Part shown: positions 47,677-60,010 of the stretch, piece after piece
Numbering within the stretch: position 1 is the stretch's first letter
Layout of the letters: the number at the start of each line of letters is the position of its first letter
DNA from: Zygnema cylindricum
Lineage: Eukaryota; Streptophyta; Zygnematophyceae; Zygnematales; Zygnemataceae
Direction: 5' to 3'
Assembly (NCBI GenBank): GCA_037447655.1
Contig: JBBHKE010002224.1
Coordinates: forward strand, 1-64,000
Length of the DNA stretch: 64,000 bases
The notes under the pieces: model-generated
Databases searched by the model: none
Seen by the model: only the letters and a program-made list of their open reading frames with translations
What the model was told of the DNA's origin: nothing
Translations under genes and position numbers: made by a program

Positions 47677-50600
47677 ATGCACTACATACAATTCATATTC
47701 TTTTCTCGCATGCAATATGGCACGAGCTTCTTTCCTTGTATGCAACATGGCACAAAACCAAATTCAAAACCATATTTATATAGATGCCAAATCATATTCT
47801 TTGCTCCAAAACCATCCAAAACCAAACCCCTCTCTCCCTCCCTGCCCTCCCTCTCTCCCTCTCCCTCCCTTCCCCCCCAGCCCCTCCGTCCTTACACCTC
47901 CGTCGTCCTCATCCCCACGGGTGTCGGCGCGGCCATCGGCGGCTTTGCCGGCGACGGCGGCTCCGTGGCTCGCGCCGTGGGAGCCGTGGCGGACCGCGTC
48001 GTGACGCACCCCAACGTGCTCAACGGAGCCATGATGTACTGGCCGGAGAAAAACTGTCTCTATGTGGAGGGGTACGGACTGGATAGGTTCGCGGAGGGGG
48101 ACTGGGGGCTGAGGCCGGTGCATCAGAATACGGTGAGGGGAGGGGGAGGGGGAGGGGGAGGGATGATTTATCACCGACATAGATGACGAAAAGGCTTACT
48201 CAAAGATCTATTAAAGGACTTACAATGCTATTTTAAAGGCTATAATGGTCTCCGTTTAAACCCCGTGGAAACACCTATCCCCTCTCCCCTCTCCCCTCTC
48301 CCCCTTTTCTTCCCCATTCCTTCCCCACTTATCTTCGTCTTACTCCGGCAAAGAGGGGTGGAGGGAGAGACTCGTGGGGAGGGCTCTCTCTCTCTCTAGG
48401 TGGGTCTGGTGGTGGACAGGGGGGTGGAGGGAGAGCTTTTGGAGAGGCATCGACAAGTGGTAGACGCGGCTCGAGCCACTCTGGGGATCGCCATAGAGGC
48501 CATAGAGATCACGGACGAGCCCATGGGGGTAAGGGGAAGGAGAGGGAAAGGGAGGGGGAGGGAGGGAGGGAGATGGGGGGGGGAGGGGGGGGGGGGAGGG
48601 GGAGAGGGAGGAAGAGGGAGGGGAGGACCAACAACGGACCTCACCCTCCTTGCACCTCCTTTATCTCATCATCATCATCCCTTCCGATCTCTCCTCCCCC
48701 ATCCCCTCACCCTTCTCTTTCTTGTGTTTTTGGGGGGTGGGGGGAGGGAGAGGGAGAGAAAACAGATATCAAAATGGATTGACCCGGTAACGGGAGTTTC
48801 CACTGGAAAAGTGGAGAACCCGGGAACTCTTATGAGAGCGGTAGAGAGACTGGTACGGGGGGAGGGAGGGAGAGGGAGGGAGAGGACCCTCCCTGTCAAT
48901 GCTGTGGCAGTAGTGGCGAGGTTTCCCGACGACTCTCTGGAGGAGATAGAGGATTACCGACACGGACAAGTGGGTGAGAGGGAGAGGGAGGGAGGTAGTG
49001 GGACAGAGGGAGATGGATGGAGGGAGAGTGGGACAGAGGGAGAGGGAGGGAGGGAGTGGGACAGAGGGAGATGGAGGGAGGGAGGGAGTGGAAGAGAGGG
49101 AGAGGGAGGGTAGGGAGGGAGAGAGGAAGGAGGGCAGAGGAGGGCAATTGGTAGACATGGAAGCAATACGGAGCTTTTCTTCCCTTTGTCCTATACATTT
49201 TTTCCTATGTTTCTTTGTTTTTTGGTATGGACGCTGTCAGGTGTGAGGCGGTGATCAGTCACATGGTGGAGCAGTCCGATTCCTGTACGCCCCGCTCTCC
49301 CCTCCTCGACTATCGAGTGATTCGCTCGCTCGGCCGCCGAAGAGGTTCATTCGTTTGTTTTTTTGATTTTTTTTAATTAGTTTGTTTGTTTGTATGTTTT
49401 ATCCACAAATTACATGATATATATATATATATTTTTTTTTCATGGAAAGGGCCTCGTTTTTTTAGGGTGCTTTTTTTTTCGACGGTGTTGGTATTTTGTT
49501 AAAAAAAAATTGCTGCGGTAGTTTTCGGTTTTGGGAACGGTTTTTTCTCTTCTCCTCTTCCTCGATCCTCCTTTTTTAGGCGATGTTTCACTTTCTCACT
49601 TAACTTTGTTTCTTCTTTCCTTGTCCTTTTCTTTTTCTTTGCTTTTCCTTTTCCTATTCCTTTCCTTTTCTTTTCCTTTTCTTTCCCTTCATTTTTCCCT
49701 TAACAGATAGGTTATACTTTTTTGCCATGTGTCCTCGCGGGATTGAGTCGGGCTCCCCAGTTTGTAGAGAGAGAGGGTTTTGATTGGACGAGAGAGGGAG
49801 GAGGAGGGATAGTGTGGTCCCACGATGTGGATAGTGTGATAGTACCGGCTTCCTCTTGTGGAGGGAGAGGAACTTTGGCTTTTGCGAGAAAAAAAGGACC
49901 GAAGGTGAGTGGAGTTCTCACCGTTTTAACCACCATAATTAGTGTGGATTCTGTTGATTTAGTTACCATTCTCTAATCCATGTTAATTTCTGTAAAACCC
50001 GGAAAAATCATTTTGTTTTCATTTTGGGTTTGAATTGACTTCAAATGCACTTCGTTTTTTTTAGTGTTGTGTATCTGTAGGGTTTTGCCGATAACCGATA
50101 TGTCCCATTTTTTGGCTTACCCGTAATCGATTTATTGGCACGATATATCGGTACCGGTGTTATCGCGATGAAAAACCAATATTATCGGTTTTATATCGCG
50201 ATAACACCGGTACCGATAACTATCGGCGATAATTGTACGGTTTATTCCGTACTGTTATGCGGTTTATTCCACAGACGCGTCGCTGACGACCCCCCCCCCC
50301 CTCCCGATTTCAAAAAAACTTCAGGATTTTTGCTTGGTTTCGGTACTATACTTTTAGTACTTTAAACTACTATTATAAATTTCTGATGTAACGTTAATTT
50401 TCTGCGCTGTCCGTACTGAACTCCCGTTATACAGAGTACTGTATAGATTGTCATACGTGGCATGCCACGCTATATATAGTCAGTAATGTAATACAATATA
50501 TTATAAAGTAATATTATATAGCATACTATATTGTTTTCTACTTATCGCCGATAAGGAATTTTCTGGTCTTGGAGCGATATATCGGGACCCCTCACCGTTC

Positions 50601-51800
50601 GATAACCGATAACTATTGGTATCGGTTTCATCGCGATAAGTTTCTTGCCGATGCACAACACTAGTTTTTAACTCTCAATTTGTCTCCTAAACTGATTTTT
50701 TTTTTTTACCTCCCGCGAGAAAACCATTAAATGGGGTTTTTTTTTTAATTAGTTTATATGTCGGTACACTGGGATTGTTCACTGTGTAATTAGTGTGGAT
50801 TGCAGTAATGGTAATAATTGGGGCTGTATAAGAATTCCAAAACAACGAGTCCTTTTGGAAAAGTTTTTTTTCATGGTTTACCTGTATTAGTGTGGACTAA
50901 AACAGCTACGTCGAATGGTGAAATATGAGGTTTGTTGAGACTTCGGTTTTTGGTCCTCGAGAGAAATATTGATGCAACAAGGATAAAAAAAAGTCAAAGG
51001 ATGATAAAATAAAACAGGTTTTTTAGAATTGTTTCTAGTTTTTGAGCAAAACGTTGAAGAATCGTTTACTGAGCTCAAATAAACGAATTAGTTTAAGTTG
51101 ATGTGATATTGAAAGACGTTTTTAGATGCTTTAATGTTTAACAGTGCTTTTTTATGCAAAACGATAAAAGCATTTTTGTTTTTTTTCTGATTTGACAAAC
51201 GAGTTTTTTTTGTCTTTTCTTGGGTCGATGATTTTTACAGCCTTTGATAATAGCGGTGGAGGAGAATGAGACAGTTTTAAATGATACTCCAGAATTGTTA
51301 GGAATTGAAGCGGTAAGAAACATCGAGTATCACTAAACTCTCGTCTTCATTTCACTTTTTTTATTTCTTTTGTATTTGCTATTTGCTAAATGCTTGTCTT
51401 CGTTTCATTTTCTTCTCTTTCTTCCCTTTCTTTTCTTTGTTTTCTTTTATTTTCTACTCCCTTCCTCTTGTTGAATTTGTACTCTTGTTTGAAAAGTGAA
51501 AACAAGATTAAAACTGAAAACAAGTAATCAAATAGCGAATATTAAAACTAAATCCGGTTTTTACGAGTGAGTTATTTTTTTTTGTCAAAAAATGGAAAGT
51601 CGAATAGGAAACCAATGAAAAAACAAACTAATGAGGTTTTTGTATATGACTTTTTGCAGATACGAGTGAAAAACTATTGGGAGGCCATAGGAGTGATTGC
51701 GGCTCATAAGGCAGGTTTGAACCCCATGGCATTGAGGAGAAATGGGGTTTCTAATATTAAAATTCCCGGGATATTACAAGTAGCAAGTGTGTTCGGGTGA
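47677..51800 (+). CDS. DUF3326 family protein (plant/cyanobacterial), one exon disrupted
   Basis: Member of a family shared by plants and cyanobacteria, of unknown biochemical function. Exons: up to 48132 (sure from 47881: YTSVVLIPTGVGAAIGGFAG, THPNVLNGAMMYWPEKN), 48400-48528 (VGLVVDRGVE), 48766-48973 (ISKWIDPVTGVSTGKVENPG, VNAVAVVARFPDDSLEEIED), about 49224-49344, 49707-49904 (IGYTFLPCVLAGLSRAPQF, SSCGGRGTLAFARKKG), 51241-51312 (PLIIAVEENETVLNDTPELL) and 51660-51800 (NYWEAIGVIAAHKAGLNP). The 5' end is uncertain: 47677 is the first Met of the uninterrupted frame, while an AG at 47880 could be a splice acceptor. The fourth exon shows DAVRC-EAVISHMVEQ in one frame and SAAEE in another, with a TGA (49318) in the second, so bases seem to be missing. 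Exon 3 carries about ten extra residues (RGEGGRGRER) from a purine repeat. Intron 5 holds a hAT-like MITE. Confidence 0.85.
48133..49140. repeat. Purine-rich GGGAGG/GAGAGG low-complexity tracts within DUF3326 introns
   Basis: Long G/A-only runs at 48133-48165, 48530-48625, 48735-48760, 48857-48888 and 48970-49140, with matching C/T-only tracts at 47820-47880 and 48270-48320. The strand bias is strong; G-runs of 4-10 suggest non-B DNA potential. One tract lies within the reading frame of exon 3. Confidence 0.85.
50062..50663. mobile_element. hAT-like MITE, family TAGTGTTG (copy 2), in a DUF3326 intron
   Basis: Ends TAGTGTTGTGTATCTGTAG / TTGCCGATGCACAACACTA; flanks GTTTTTTT and GTTTTTAA match at 6 of 8 positions. 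The interior has TATCGCGATAACACCGGTAC and related inverted ATCGG words as in the copy at 44259. It lies wholly within the 49905-51240 intron. Confidence 0.75.
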
Positions 51801-51893
51801 GGAGAGATAGGGAGGGACAGGGAGGATAGAGAGGGATAGAGAGGATAGAGAAGGATAGAGAGGGATAGAGGATAGAGAGGGATAGAGAGAGAC
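51801..51893. repeat. GGATAGAGA-type microsatellite just after the DUF3326 stop
   Basis: Interrupted 9-14 base units of GGATAGAGA(GGGATAGAGA) start within a few bases of the stop codon, so the repeat is probably in the 3' UTR. Confidence 0.8.
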
Positions 51894-53522
51894 GCCAACC
51901 ATGAGGAAGTAGGTTAATTATATTTTTACGGATTCTTAGAATAAGAAGCATGCTAGTTAGGTTTATTGCGGTTCTATTATTTATTTATTCGTTTCAATTT
52001 TGAGGGCCGATAGTAAATAAAGTTAGGATCTCTCCATTCCCTTCTCTCTCACTCCCACTCTTCCTCTTCCCTCTCCCTCTCCCCCTCCCTCCCTTCACTC
52101 CCCCCAATGCTGGAAGCAATCACAATGTTAGGAAAGGCATTTAAGAACCCATTTAGTTCCTCGTTGATAAAACAATGTAAAGCATTGTCTATTTTTTGAC
52201 CGAAATAAAGTTTTCACTTTTATTTATATTTGATGAGTTGCCTTATCTTGAGTCATAATTGTATTCGACTTTCGATTTACGAAAGTTATTTAACAACCTT
52301 TTTTCACGTATGGGTTTAAACGGTGATTCTAGATTATCAATTGTTTGTGACGTTGTTTACCTAATGAAAATTGTGGTTTTTTTTTGCAATTTGTTTTTTT
52401 TTTTGTTTGAGATTATGAGCAATTTGCTTTTAACAAGAGTGAATTAAAATGTGGGTTACAATTTCAACAACTATTTTGTCTTCAATTAGTTCAATGCTAG
52501 GGAAATATTAAAAAGAATTAGGAGATAAAAGAAGTAAAAACGGGAAATTAGAGTGTACATAGAAACTAGAGTGTTATAGGCTCAGAGAGAGATTACAATT
52601 AAGTTAATAACACTAATTTGGTAGCGACTTTTCTAGCCAAGAGTCATAAATTGGTGCTAGGATCACTATTCGATGGAGTGGACTACAATCTGCCACATGT
52701 CATTTTTCAAATACGATCTTATGTTACGTAGAACCACTCTTATTTGTACACGTGGATTACAGACTCTGCGCGATAGTACACTGATCAAAATGTAGCACTC
52801 TGTAATGTTGACCGTACGTTTACAGAATTTCTTGATGGAACGCCACCCTTAACCTGAACAAAACCCTAAAACTATTTTTAAACCGTTTTTGAAAGTCGAG
52901 CAGGGAATAAACGTCAGCTGTAAGCAATTCTTAAACATTTATCGTACGTAAATAAAAAAAAAACATTAGACTATTGAAAACAACAAAATTGTGAGATTCC
53001 TGAAAACTTTTGAAAGTTGTTCTATTTTTTTTATGCAGTTTCCACTGTGCTAATCAAAACCATAACTTTTTTCTTCTTTGGTTCCAACCGTATATAATTT
53101 TAGCGTTACTTATTTTATTGCAGCAAGTCCTTCACTGTTTTTCGTAATTTTTATGTTTTAATAAAGTACGACTTTCATTAACTTCTACTGTAGTATTCGA
53201 GCTGAAAATACCGTACGCACGTTTCAAATCAAAACCGACACAAAACGGCAAACTTGCGGATTCGATTTTTGGTGATTACCCGTGTGAAAAAGTTCGTTCT
53301 CTAATCGTATTTTTGCTGTCTATAAAATCAGAAAGAGAAGTAGATTTTAACGTTCTAGCTGCATCTAGACGTTTAAACGTCTTCTGAAAGCTCATTCTTC
53401 CTTAGTCGTTTCAGGCAGTGGTATATAATTTGTTTTAACAGCTAGTGAAAGTAAAAAAAAAAGTGTTTTTTGCTTTTTTTTTTTTTTTTTAACAACGGTA
53501 GTCTCCTTCTGAAGCATACAAT
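51894..53522. other. 3' region of DUF3326 and promoter of PSMD9
   Basis: AATAAAG words near 52016 and 52204 are possible poly(A) signals for DUF3326. A lone GGTGGCGTTCCATCAAG-type transposon end with a TTA flank lies near 52840 on the minus strand. The PSMD9 promoter must be in 52900-53520; a long T tract precedes its ATG. No other gene is seen. Confidence 0.4.
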
Positions 53523-56511
53523 ATGGTAGGAAGCAATCTGAAAGCTGAGGCTGTGGCACTAATGGACAAAAGAGCGGCCATGGAATCTCAAATTGAAGCG
53601 ATAACTGCTCGCCTTAACGCTCCTGGTGGACCGGGTATAAAGGGGAATCTCGTTGATAAGGAGGTAAGTCAAGATTTTTTTTGTAATCTTATGTTTTAAA
53701 TCTCTTGTTTGGATAATGCTCAGCATGGTTCCTCAAGCACCGCTTGTAAGATACTATTATTAGTGTGTTAGTGTATTATTATTGTAGCTTAAGCAATGCA
53801 TGTAAACTTGACACGTGTTCTCCTTGATGAGATTATTTTTTGGTTTCCTTTCAGGACGGCTGGAAGTTTAAAAAAGTGATGTTAATGAAAGTGAAAAAAG
53901 TGGTGTTAAATGTCAATAGTTTTTGGATGCTGGATTTGTTTACCTTTTTAGGGTTTTCCTCGGGCTGACATTGACATTCCTGCGGTTCGTGGAGACCGTC
54001 ACCGACTCGCAGGTAATCATTAATTTTATCTTTCCACTGTAAGAGGTTGTTCCGTTGACTTTCTGGATGGTTGAATTTTTTTCCTAACATTATTTGAATT
54101 ATCTGCTCTGATATTTTCCTTGTGTTCTTTCATAGTACAAGGATAATCCTAGCACCGTATTAGACTTTAGAGGAGGGGAGGGGGAGAAGGAGAGGGAGAG
54201 GAAGAAAAGTAATCTCAGTCTTAACTGATTTTGAGCTTAATTGCCTTAACAATGCTTGGCAGTCCTCCACAATGACCACAAAGAGCTGACACAGAAGATC
54301 GAAAAACTCATTTTCGAACTTCATTCTTCTTCACAGAAGACTCCACAGCAGCAACCCACTACTTTACCGTCAACACGCACAGGTACATGAATAATTATTA
54401 AATAAACACTTAAAATGACCTACTTTATCCTTTATTCCTACATGAATGAGCTAACCGGGTGCGCTTGACTTTTTGCGTCTTTCACTTCAGTCAGAAGCAG
54501 TCTTCATCGAAGGATTATTTCAATATACATTAACATGAAAATTGGCTATGAAAAAAATAGCAGTTTTGTTCGCTCAAGAAAAATTTGTGTTCAGGAACTT
54601 TACATTAGTGTAGTGCTCTCGATGTTTTCTCTGCCGTTTCAGACAAAAAACGTTTACAACTTCATTACAATAGAAGTTTAAGTAATTGTATTCTATAAAC
54701 CGACTTCAATCCTCAAGGTTTGCCCACTCTAAAACACCCTTAACTATCCTCAAAACTCCGTAATGAAAACCTATAAGCTACCTCAAAAATCCCATCAAAT
54801 TCCTGAAAATCTTCTCTCTTGCTCCTTTTACTTTCATAGGAAATACAATAGTTAAACTCTCAGTTCAACTGTGTAGACCTACATCGGTTAAATTCTCAAA
54901 AACTCTACTGTGTCAAGTTCAATTTCCAAACAAAATACAATAGTTTCTGAAACGGGTTGTCCAGTTCATAAGGGTGATGGTTTTTACTGTAGTTCTCCTC
55001 TCATGATATATATAAAGAAAACGTAATATAAACAAACAAATAAATGTAGAAAAAAGGACCATATTATATAATACAAATCTATTCGACAAGATTAATTATC
55101 CTCTTTTCATTTTCATTCGGGATCGTTTCTTGGGTTTATGAATGTATTACGAATTCATTCATATCCTTTTTTGCATCATCTGCAGTTCATATCAACGTTA
55201 AACATAGTATACACCTACACTGCCTTGATGACCTTTCTTTTTCCTTTCGTGTTTTTTTTAATTCAGGCATTGTGGAATCCACAGTATCACCTATGGAAGT
55301 TTCTGGAGCTTCTCCATCCTTCCCAATGACTTCATCTATGTCAGAAGCTCAACCCATGGAAGAAGACAGACCGATAAGTTCGTCTTATCTTCGTCCATAT
55401 GCGGTAATCGATGACCTGACAGATGGCTCTCCTGCAGAGGCAGATGGAATTAAGATAGGAGATTTGGTTTTAAAATTTGGGCCTGTCATTGCCGGAATAG
55501 ATTGCATTCGTTTGGTTTCACAGCATTTGCAGCAAAGTGAAGGACGGAAAGTGGAAATGAGAGTTCTTCGAGAAGGGAGAGAAGTGTTTTTGGAGATCAC
55601 ACCTCGAGCTTGGTCCGGAAGAGGTCTTCTAGGGTAAGTTTTCACCACCTATTGAAAATAGCGACTCCCAAAAAAAACAACTGAAAGAACATTTTAGAAG
55701 TTTTATAATCCTTCTTGGCCAAAGAAGTGAAAAAAATCTTGGTATACCTAAAAAGTTTTAGCCGTATCCATGGAAAGGAAACATTTTCATGAGTCATTAA
55801 TGCCAAAGAATCAAAGCGTTAATTTTATACCTCCTTTTTTTGTATGTGTCACAATGCTAATCCATACTGATAACGGTATGCACTCCAAACTTTCTCTGTT
55901 GTGCTAAACAATTTCACATGATTCACTTGAAAACAACAGTAAATGAAGAGATTTTTAAGATATTGTGAACCATGCATGGTACTACCGGTCACAATGATGC
56001 TTGACTGTGGTTTACATCTTATCTTAAGATGAGATAAGATAAAATCATCAAGATCATGATTTATGTCGTTAATGGTATCGTGTTCATCCGACCAGTTAAA
56101 ACGGCAGTACGTTAATATAATTGTGGCACCTGCTCAAATTTATATACATTAATCAAGTTGTTTTAAACCAAATTTGAGCGCAACATTGATATGTTTAACA
56201 TTAAACGTCTTTTGTTTTTTTATGACTTTTTTCTATTATTCTTGGCATCATGTGACTTGCAACATATTTTTGGTCTGATGTATGGTTAGTTCCCATCTTT
56301 GATATTAGCATCTATTGGCGATGTGTAAAGAGTATATATCACTGTCGATAAGTCTTCAGGATACTTGTTTTAAGTTCTTTGGACAACCATGTTTTTTCCC
56401 ATGTAAGGAGTGATCTTTGTATATGCGTTATATAATTTTATTGACAGTTATGATTTGGGGTTTGGGATGTTTTTTTGTCACAGGTGTCATTTACAGCCGT
56501 TACGAACTTAA
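53523..56511 (+). CDS. PSMD9: 26S proteasome non-ATPase regulatory subunit 9 (PSMD9/p27/Nas2), PDZ chaperone
   Basis: Predicted 238-residue assembly chaperone that in yeast and animals binds the Rpt5 C-terminal tail during 19S base assembly and leaves before the mature 26S particle forms. Exons: 53523-53663, 53952-54012, 54263-54382, 55267-55633 and 56484-56511; phases match at every junction. The N-terminal helical part reads MDKRAAMESQIEAITARL then GFPRADIDIPAVRGDRHRLA and LHNDHKELTQKIEKLIFELH, the diagnostic Nas2 N-domain. A Ser/Pro-rich linker follows, then the PDZ domain from about residue 148: YAVIDDLTDGSPAEADGIKI, GDLVLKFGPV and RVLREGREVFLEITPRAW. The last exon encodes only the conserved tail CHLQPLRT after RGLLG. 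The length is close to human PSMD9 (223). The start has an AATATGG context with no competing upstream Met in frame. An AATAAA at 57053 may end the transcript. Confidence 0.95.
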
Positions 56512-56841
56512 ATATCTTCGAGTCAAATATGAAATATATGAAGTAGAATGCTCACAATCTTTCGACGGTTTTAGAGATAGAGCCATTGACTTAGACATGT
56601 ATATAGAAAGCTAGGAAAAGTTGCCAGATAAGACAAGTTTATCTTTGATTTTTTGAATCGTTTGCAACCGTTTTCACATATTCAAACAGTTGTTTGACAG
56701 ATTTTTGAACCATTGTTTTATAAATGTTTTTTCCTTTTCAATTTTCTCTCTGCTTTTGAGCAAATTATGATGCGAAATCTGTCTTCTGGTTGGACCGACA
56801 GTCTTTATGTCGAAATGATGTGGCTAGAATGGCTTTTAAGG

Positions 56842-56897
56842 AGACCCTTTTTGGACCCTTTTTTTGGACCCTTTTTTTGGACCCTTTTTCTGTGTTT
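56842..56897. repeat. 13-base tandem repeat (GGACCCTTTTTTT), about 4 units
   Basis: Four successive GGACCCTTTTT units at 13-base spacing, the first shortened. It lies in the probable 3' flank or 3' UTR of PSMD9. Confidence 0.85.
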
Positions 56898-57518
56898 ATT
56901 TTTGAAAATCGTGGGTGTGGTAATAGTGTGGTGTGTCTATTAACATATTTTATTTTATTTTTACATTATGAGCGCTTCATTTCGGTCCTGGGATCCTTTC
57001 AATATTGGCTGAATGTAAGTTCCCAATGACAATTAGAAATGTAATTAATGTTGAATAAAGACAATATTTTGCGACAAATTTCCACAAATAGGGTATGTCA
57101 GTTTGGTCAACTCTAAGAGTAATTCACGGGGTAGGTAGAGCTATTATTGCGTAGACCCGTTTTTGTACAAAGCCATACTTAAATACGATCAGAACCTTCA
57201 AACAGTTTATTAGTAAGAAGATTTGCTAGGTAAGTGCGGTTTTTCGTACGAAGTGAAAGTGAAACTGTACCGATCGAATCGTCTTATAAGGCCTATGGCA
57301 TGGACTAATTGCTTTCCTAGAAAAAGAAATATCTTTTACAAGGTAATATGACAAAGATAAGTACTTTTTAGGAATGCCGTTGATCATCTTGATCTATGGG
57401 TCAAAGTTGATCCTGTTTACTTCAACCTGCTTTCTGAAAATTGTAAATAGATTGTACCACAACAAATTGGAGTGGGCAATCCGCCTCGGTTGTGTTTCAC
57501 GGCACAGGAACTGTACTA

Positions 57519-57719
57519 CACTGCCCATCGTTATTAGTGTTAAGGATATACTATTGTTAATGAGAAATTAGGCTAATAATACTAGTTTTAGTGCAGGGAC
57601 ACGTGGCAGGTTGTAGTGTCCACCTCCTTAAATACTGTTGCTATCATTGTTTTATGATTTTTGGTCAAAAAGTCGCAACCGAAATTAGTGTTATTAACTC
57701 TAATATCGATGGGAGGTGT
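57519..57719. mobile_element. TA-flanked MITE, TACACCG family
   Basis: Left end CACTGCCCATCGTTATTAGT, right end (other strand) CACCTCCCATCGATATTAGA, with TA flanks. Inside, GACACGTGGCAGGTTGTAGT is the inverted form of the module in the element at 24697. No coding capacity. Confidence 0.7.
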
Positions 57720-57939
57720 AGAGACAGGGGCACATGGGCAAAGTTGGCTTCTGATTTGTTCGTACACGATTCGTACGTCGTATTGAAAAATCATACGTAA
57801 CGAAATGTCTATTACGATTCATTTTGTATCCATATTTGTACGTTATGTACATTTCGATCGTAGGTACAAACTACCAAAGTTTGTGGTATCATGGATGGGT
57901 TTAGTAGAGTTTGATAATATTTGCCTTTCTTTCTTCTTT

Positions 57940-59150
57940 TCTTTTTTTATTTTTTTATTTTTGTTCCCATGTACTCGGATGGTTACCATCGTGCTTTTTA
58001 ATTAAATTCTGATTAATTTGATCGTATTGTGAAGGTCACTGAGGCTTCAAAAATGTTGTTTGCTCGAAAAGTCGATGACTTGTGATTGGAAGACTTGAAG
58101 AACAACATTTGACCACAGTTAACATTGTCAAAAAAAAAAAAACCGAAATATTTAGGACACAACTAATGTTTTTTAGGTTGACATCTGAATCACTGCACGA
58201 AGATGGGATGAACATTGTGGAAACCTCTGCATTGATCATATTTTATTTTTCGTTTTTTCGTTTTTTTTCGTTTTTTTATTTTTTGTTTCCTCTGTACTAG
58301 ATGGTTTACCATCGTGCTTTTAAAAATAATCCTACTTTTTTTTTTTTCTTTGTTGATCATCATTCAGCTCGATATGTAACAATGTGTAAAAATGTCTCCC
58401 AATTCAAGGATGTTCTCCAAATTGTTCCACCAAATGTGTGTAAAAACAGTTAAAAAATGTAGAAAAACAGTTCCCACAAGCTAGTGAAACTGGTTTCAAA
58501 AAACAAATAAAATTATGTTCTTTGTGTTCGTACCACAAAGTTAGAAAGTACGGGCGAAAAAAGAAAGAAAAAGTAGAAGAAAAAAAAAAAACAGAAACAA
58601 AGAAATGCTTTGAATTTAAGTAGATCTTTCTCTCTGAAACTCTATTCTTAAGCACCAAAAAAATAATACAATTGTTAAAACTATTTTAAAGGGGGAGGGG
58701 AAATGTACAGGGAGAGAATTGTCAACTAATCATAATAGAGAATTGCAAACTAGATACTGAAGGAGAGACAACTGTGACAACTTATTAAAAATAAACGTCG
58801 TAAAGCAAAGGCTACAGATTCTATCTTGATGATTGGCGATCTGCAATGCTGTTTTTTTTTTTTTTTTTACATTAGATTTTTCCCTCTCCTTCAACGTTTT
58901 AAATTGACTTAAAATCGTTTAATCGTTAAATCATTTTCAATGTTGCTTGAAATTCATGCTAAGTACCTTCAATGTATCTTTTTTCTTTCTTTTCAAAAAT
59001 GTGACAAGCTGTTTTTTTTTTTTTTAATCGTACTAGTCTTGTTCTTATCTATATAGTTATAAAACTTTATTACCATATAAAAAAGAAACGATGGTAACCC
59101 ATCTGAGTACATGGGAGAAACAACAAATAAATAAAAAAGGGAAAGACAAA
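57940..59150. repeat. Dispersed ~60-base repeat in three copies
   Basis: Copies near 57940-58010 (CCCATGTACTCGGATGGTTA), 58255-58330 (GTACTAGATGGTTTACCATC) and, inverted, 59085-59150 (GATGGTAACCCATCTGAGTA). Each has a T/A-rich side. Element boundaries are not clear. The rest of 56512-60010 is AT-rich without a recognised gene. Confidence 0.55.
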
Positions 59151-60010
59151 AACTGAACTATTTCTATTCACACTTTTAAAATTTGATATGTTTCACGATC
59201 GTAAAACATTTCATTTTTTACTTCAAATCAGTACACTTTAGATATCACCGTCTCATTCGGTAAAATCACAAAAGAAAACAATACAAACAGACAAAAAGAA
59301 AATAAGTTGTTCTAAAATCCGCTTTTGATTCCAGCAATTTCCATTGATTTCTATACATTCTAAGTCAAAAAACCAAAGCATCATTTTTCTTAAAGGGTTC
59401 CACTCTAATTGTGGTATTTCACTCGAAAATAACCACTCCGTCTCTAAACTTTATCAAACTTACTTCTAAATAGGGATTTTCAAATCCACTTTTTTTTTGG
59501 GACCTTTATCTGAACTAAAAAACCTAGAAAAGCCCAAATACTATCTGACTACTATTTCGGTCCTTAAAAAAACTATTGTATTGTGTTCCACGAGTGCTAA
59601 AAAAAAAAAATTTGATTCGATTTTTCCTCCATAATTTACAAAATCCACTCCATCATCTTTTTCTTTATCTCTCCTATCTTTTCCTAACCTCTAAACTTTC
59701 CTCTTAACTCCAATGTTTAAAACAAACATCGGAGAACAAAACTAAGAGGGGGAAAAAAAAGAAAAGATATATACATATAAATATATATATATGTAAACCA
59801 ATTGGAACTCCATGAACTCTAAAGAACATTTCTCTTCCAAAGTCTATTTTTAAACACTAAACGATGTGTAAAATCATTTTTAACTAATTTCTCTTTTTGT
59901 TGTATCCCACCACTCCCTTAAATTTCCTCAAAGTTTCTCCTAAGCTCCCCCTTGGTTCCTTCCCCATGAACAGTTCTCTGTTACAACCAACGGTTTTCAT
60001 GTTTCTTCCG

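Noticed and set aside
47501-48186. Overlapping long open frames in other frames and on the minus strand (47776-48180)
   Set aside because: They are shadows of the DUF3326 first exon and of pyrimidine/purine repeats; only one frame shows family blocks.
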